Positions 61,764 through 64,000 of a DNA stretch of 64,000 nucleotides are shown in pieces. Numbering within the stretch: position 1 is the stretch's first letter; every line of letters starts with the position of its first letter. Source of the DNA: HdN1 sp052035295 (GTDB lineage: Bacteria > Pseudomonadota > Gammaproteobacteria > Pseudomonadales > Ketobacteraceae); the NCBI GenBank assembly GCA_052035295.1, contig JBPOHS010000008.1, positions 1 to 64,000 on the forward strand, in the 5' to 3' direction. The notes beneath the pieces are model-generated. The model was not told where the DNA came from. It was given only the letters and a program-made list of their open reading frames with translations, and searched no databases. Made by a program: the position numbers and the translations under genes.

Positions 61764-62537
61764 ATGTCGAACATGATGAGAGAGAAAGTGCTGAGCGTGC
61801 ACCACTGGAATGACACGCTGTTCAGCTTCACCACCACGCGTGACCCGGGCTTTCGTTTCAAGAGTGGCCACTTCATCATGATCGGTCTGGAACATGAAGG
61901 CCGCCCACTGATGCGTGCTTACAGCATTGCCAGCCCGAACTACGAAGAAACCCTGGAATTTTTCAGCATCAAGGTGCCGGATGGCCCGCTGACGTCCAAG
62001 CTGCAGAAAATCCAGGTCGGCGATGACATCATGATGAGCAAGAAGCCGACGGGAACGCTGGTCCTTGACCACTTGATTCCAGGTCGCAATCTCTGGCTGC
62101 TGAGCACGGGCACCGGTTTGGCCCCGTTCATGAGCATCATCCGCGACCCGGAAACGTACGAACAGTATGACCGTGTCATCGTCACGCACGGGGTTCGTTT
62201 CCTGTCCGAGCTGGCCTATGCCGACTTGATCACCAGGGAACTGCCCGAGAACGAGTTTTTCGGCGAAGCCGTGCGCGAGAAGCTGATTTACTTCCCCACG
62301 GTAACGCGTGAGCCGTTCCGCAATCAGGGCCGTCTGACCGATTTGCTGGCGAGTGGCGAGCTGGAACAAAAGTGTGGCTTGCCCCGCGTCAATCTTGAAA
62401 ATGACCGTTTCATGCTGTGCGGCAGCCCGAGCATGCTCAAGGATTTCTGCGCCATTCTTGATGGCATGGGCTTCCAGGAAGCGCGTCACGGTGATCAGGG
62501 GCACTATGTGATTGAGCGCGCCTTCGTCGAGAAGTGA
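61764..62537 (+). CDS. fpr: Ferredoxin-NADP+ reductase
   Basis: 257 aa from the ATG at 61764, matching the Pseudomonas Fpr start (MSNM, then EKVLSVHHWNDTLFSF). FAD is bound through the RAYSIASPN motif, and NADP by STGTGLAPFMSIIRD and MLCGSPSML. The terminus IERAFVEK is typical. Fpr moves electrons between NADPH and ferredoxin or flavodoxin, important under oxidative stress. A GTG at 61722 with a strong AAGGAGG ahead is in frame and could add 14 residues. A terminator follows at 62609-62644. Confidence 0.95.
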   Translation: MSNMMREKVLSVHHWNDTLFSFTTTRDPGFRFKSGHFIMIGLEHEGRPLMRAYSIASPNYEETLEFFSIKVPDGPLTSKLQKIQVGDDIMMSKKPTGTLVLDHLIPGRNLWLLSTGTGLAPFMSIIRDPETYEQYDRVIVTHGVRFLSELAYADLITRELPENEFFGEAVREKLIYFPTVTREPFRNQGRLTDLLASGELEQKCGLPRVNLENDRFMLCGSPSMLKDFCAILDGMGFQEARHGDQGHYVIERAFVEK

Positions 62538-62608
62538 TTGTCCGCAGGCGCTGATTGGGTCTGAACGCGTAGCGATCAAGCCAGCGTTTGCGCGGTGGCT
62601 GTGCAAGT

Positions 62609-62644
62609 AAAAGGGGGTGTTCCCGGGAACACCCCCTTTTTTAT
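62609..62644 (+). terminator. Intrinsic terminator after fpr
   Basis: The perfect palindrome AAAAGGGGGTGTTCCC and its complement, followed by TT and TTATT, lies 71 nt after the fpr stop. Confidence 0.92.
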
Positions 62645-62694
62645 TGTGTTACCGAAAATGTCTAAAACTCGCGCTAAACGCGTTGTATAACCCT

Positions 62695-62713
62695 ATATTC
62701 CTCTGTAGAATAT
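62695..62713 (+). promoter_or_regulatory. Palindrome in the TetR-family promoter
   Basis: ATATTC-CTCTGTA-GAATAT is a 6-bp perfect inverted repeat 52 nt ahead of the regulator start and overlaps a TAGAAT -10-like element. It is a candidate autoregulatory operator. It does not resemble the 15-mer at 26538 and 51635. Confidence 0.45.
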
Positions 62714-62765
62714 CCGCATCAGTTTGTATAGCCAGCCCTTTTAATGAAGTTGGGGACATGTTCTC

Positions 62766-63482
62766 ATGGAAAATCAGCAAGATCGCGCCCCGGAAGCGCA
62801 AGACAACGCCTTCCTGAATGCATTGCAGCGCGAGACCGAGCGTCAATTGGACGAATCGTCTGACACCACGTTCAGTTTTCCGTTGCCTGGACAGAACGCC
62901 AAAGCCAACGTCCTGTTTTATTCCATCGGTGTCTTCGCTCGCAAAGGCATCGCGGAAACCACGGTGCAGGATTTGCTCGAAGCCGCCAATGTCTCACGCC
63001 GGACTTTCTACAAGTATTTCAAGAACAAGGTCGATGTGCTGGAAAGCATCTACGAGATTGCGACCAACATGTTGATCACCCGCTTCCGGGCGCAAATGGG
63101 GCAATCCAGCGTGGCCGATTTCGTTGTGCGCTGCGTGAGTCTGTATTTCGATTACCACACCACGCTGGGCCCGCTGGTGCGCATGATGACCGAAGAAGCG
63201 CGCCGTTCCGATTCGCCGCTGGCCCAGCATCGTGAGAAAACCATCGATCACCTGGTGCACCTGTTCGACGACAAATACTTCGAAACGGTGGGCGTGCGTC
63301 TTGATCCGCAGGTGTATTACGCCCTGATCTGGGCCATGGAAAGCGCCAGTATCAATTTGCTGACCAACACCGAGTGCACGCCACAGGATGTTGAACGCTG
63401 CAAGAATGTCATGGCGGCCATCGCCGCGCGCGTGATGGTCAACAACCCCGAAGAAGGCATTCCACTTCCCCGGATGGGTTGA
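62766..63482 (+). CDS. TetR-family transcriptional regulator
   Basis: 238 aa. The HTH region is at about 50-100: FYSIGVFARKGIAETTVQDL, then NVSRRTFYKYFKNKVDVLESIYE, which is the TetR signature. The first 45 residues are an unusual acidic/polar extension. The C-terminal ligand domain is helical. The ligand and targets are unknown. It follows the fpr terminator, so it is its own unit, 5 nt from the convergent DUF1653 gene. Confidence 0.9.
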   Translation: MENQQDRAPEAQDNAFLNALQRETERQLDESSDTTFSFPLPGQNAKANVLFYSIGVFARKGIAETTVQDLLEAANVSRRTFYKYFKNKVDVLESIYEIATNMLITRFRAQMGQSSVADFVVRCVSLYFDYHTTLGPLVRMMTEEARRSDSPLAQHREKTIDHLVHLFDDKYFETVGVRLDPQVYYALIWAMESASINLLTNTECTPQDVERCKNVMAAIAARVMVNNPEEGIPLPRMG

Positions 63483-63487
63483 TTGAC

Positions 63488-63757
63488 TCAGTCCGGCGCC
63501 ATCCACTGAAAGCGTGGGGTCAGGGTTCCGTCCCGCTCCACGTAGTCCACGAAATTGCTCAACGGCCTGAGCCACAAGCCTCTTTCACCGTAAAGTGCGC
63601 GATACACCACCATGAATTCTTCGGTCTCGCAGTGTTGTGCCACATCGAGCACTTGATAATATTGCCCCTTGAAATGGCGATAGATGCCTTTGCGCAGGCG
63701 ATCACTGCCGGTGTCCTGCGGGTGGCTGGAGGTTTGCTTCGTGATTGTGTCTGGCAT
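63488..63757 (-). CDS. DUF1653 protein
   Basis: 89 aa from the ATG at 63757. The core is KGIYRHFKGQYYQVLDVAQH, then MVVYRALYGERGLWLRPL and FVDYVERDG, which match the small DUF1653 family found widely in bacteria. No catalytic role is known for the family to me. AAGGA lies about 9 nt ahead of the start. It is convergent with the TetR gene. An upstream in-frame extension to the window end was rejected. Confidence 0.85.
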   Translation of the reverse strand: MPDTITKQTSSHPQDTGSDRLRKGIYRHFKGQYYQVLDVAQHCETEEFMVVYRALYGERGLWLRPLSNFVDYVERDGTLTPRFQWMAPD

Positions 63758-63896
63758 GAGGTGATGTCCTTTGGCAAAGACGGTCGGGCCGATCGCGTTA
63801 AGCGGGGTTGCGCGTCGGGTTTTCCTTAGTGCCGGTTTTACTTGAATTCGATAACCTCGTAAAGCGCTCCACGACAGGACGCGCCAGGTAGCGGAA

Positions 63897-64000
63897 ATGA
63901 AACATGTGCGTGGCTGGCTGTGGGTGCTGTGGGGTTGGTGTTTCCTGATCACTGCGCATGCCAGCGTGCGCCTGGATGAGACGCAGGCGCTCTTCGCCAC
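63897..64000 (+). CDS. Exported protein, N-terminal fragment (cut by window edge)
   Basis: 34 codons are visible from the ATG at 63897: MKHVRGWLWVLWGWCFLITA, then HASVRLDETQALF. It starts with a signal peptide ending near AHA. The region after it (VRLDETQALFA) is a pattern often seen at the start of 7TMR-DISMED2 extracellular domains, but too little is present to name a family. An AGGTAGCGG precedes the start. Confidence 0.55.
   Translation, partial: MKHVRGWLWVLWGWCFLITAHASVRLDETQALFA

Noticed and set aside
62670..62682. CGCG-CTAAA-CGCG as the TetR operator.
   Set aside because: The 4-bp arms are short and GC repeats of this size are frequent; the longer palindrome at 62695 is a better candidate.

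Overview
The window is a gene-dense chromosomal segment of a Gammaproteobacterium of broadly pseudomonad type. From memory of Pseudomonas aeruginosa, the first 24 kb follows the same order as its psd - rhodanese - HDOD protein - motAB - rsgA - orn - queG - nnr - tsaE - amiB - mutL - miaA - hfq - hflX - hflK - hflC - hisZ - purA block. Unlike Pseudomonas, the cell uses a SUF iron-sulfur operon, so it is probably a related lineage and not Pseudomonas itself. No rRNA, tRNA, CRISPR array, prophage or transposase gene was recognised. Both window ends cut genes: psd on the left and a secreted protein on the right.

Layout. 1-7.1 kb: phosphatidylserine decarboxylase (partial), rhodanese, HDOD protein, flagellar stator motAB, rsgA, orn. 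7.2-24.1 kb: a lipoprotein, queG with a coupled methyltransferase-like gene, then nnr-tsaE-amiB-mutL-miaA-hfq-hflX-hflKC, a thioesterase, and hisZ-purA. 24.5-31.2 kb: Nudix hydrolase, a histone-H1-like protein with AT-hook motifs, an Old Yellow Enzyme, a membrane GGDEF/EAL protein and a small exported protein. 31.3-38.7 kb: sufB-C-D-S-A-T-E on the minus strand, with a divergent Rrf2 regulator. The sufB-sufC gap holds two 102-nt palindromic elements. 38.8-51.5 kb: alpha/beta hydrolase, Cys-rich lipoprotein, small proteins, a GCS2/M14 enzyme pair, a MATE exporter, a FliL-like protein and an RND efflux pair. 51.7-60.1 kb: a CbiM-like permease and a Ser/Thr-phosphorylation island. 60.4-64 kb: an Ala-rich exported protein, finR/fpr, a TetR regulator, a DUF1653 protein and a partial gene.

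The most interesting region is 52.4-60.1 kb. It holds a PknB-like transmembrane kinase, a transmembrane protein with an array of (D/E)-A/T-T-x-I/V/L motifs, a caspase-fold lipoprotein with Sel1 repeats, a TagH-like FHA protein, a PP2C phosphatase and a small SHOCT-like membrane protein. No type VI secretion structural gene is present. The kinase and the motif-array protein end in domains that look homologous to each other, which suggests they form a membrane signalling pair. The second strong signal is an identical 15-bp palindrome (ATGACCGCTGGTCAT on one strand) at two promoters 25 kb apart, one ahead of the Old Yellow Enzyme and one ahead of the RND pump operon. This suggests one repressor controls both as a detoxification and export regulon.
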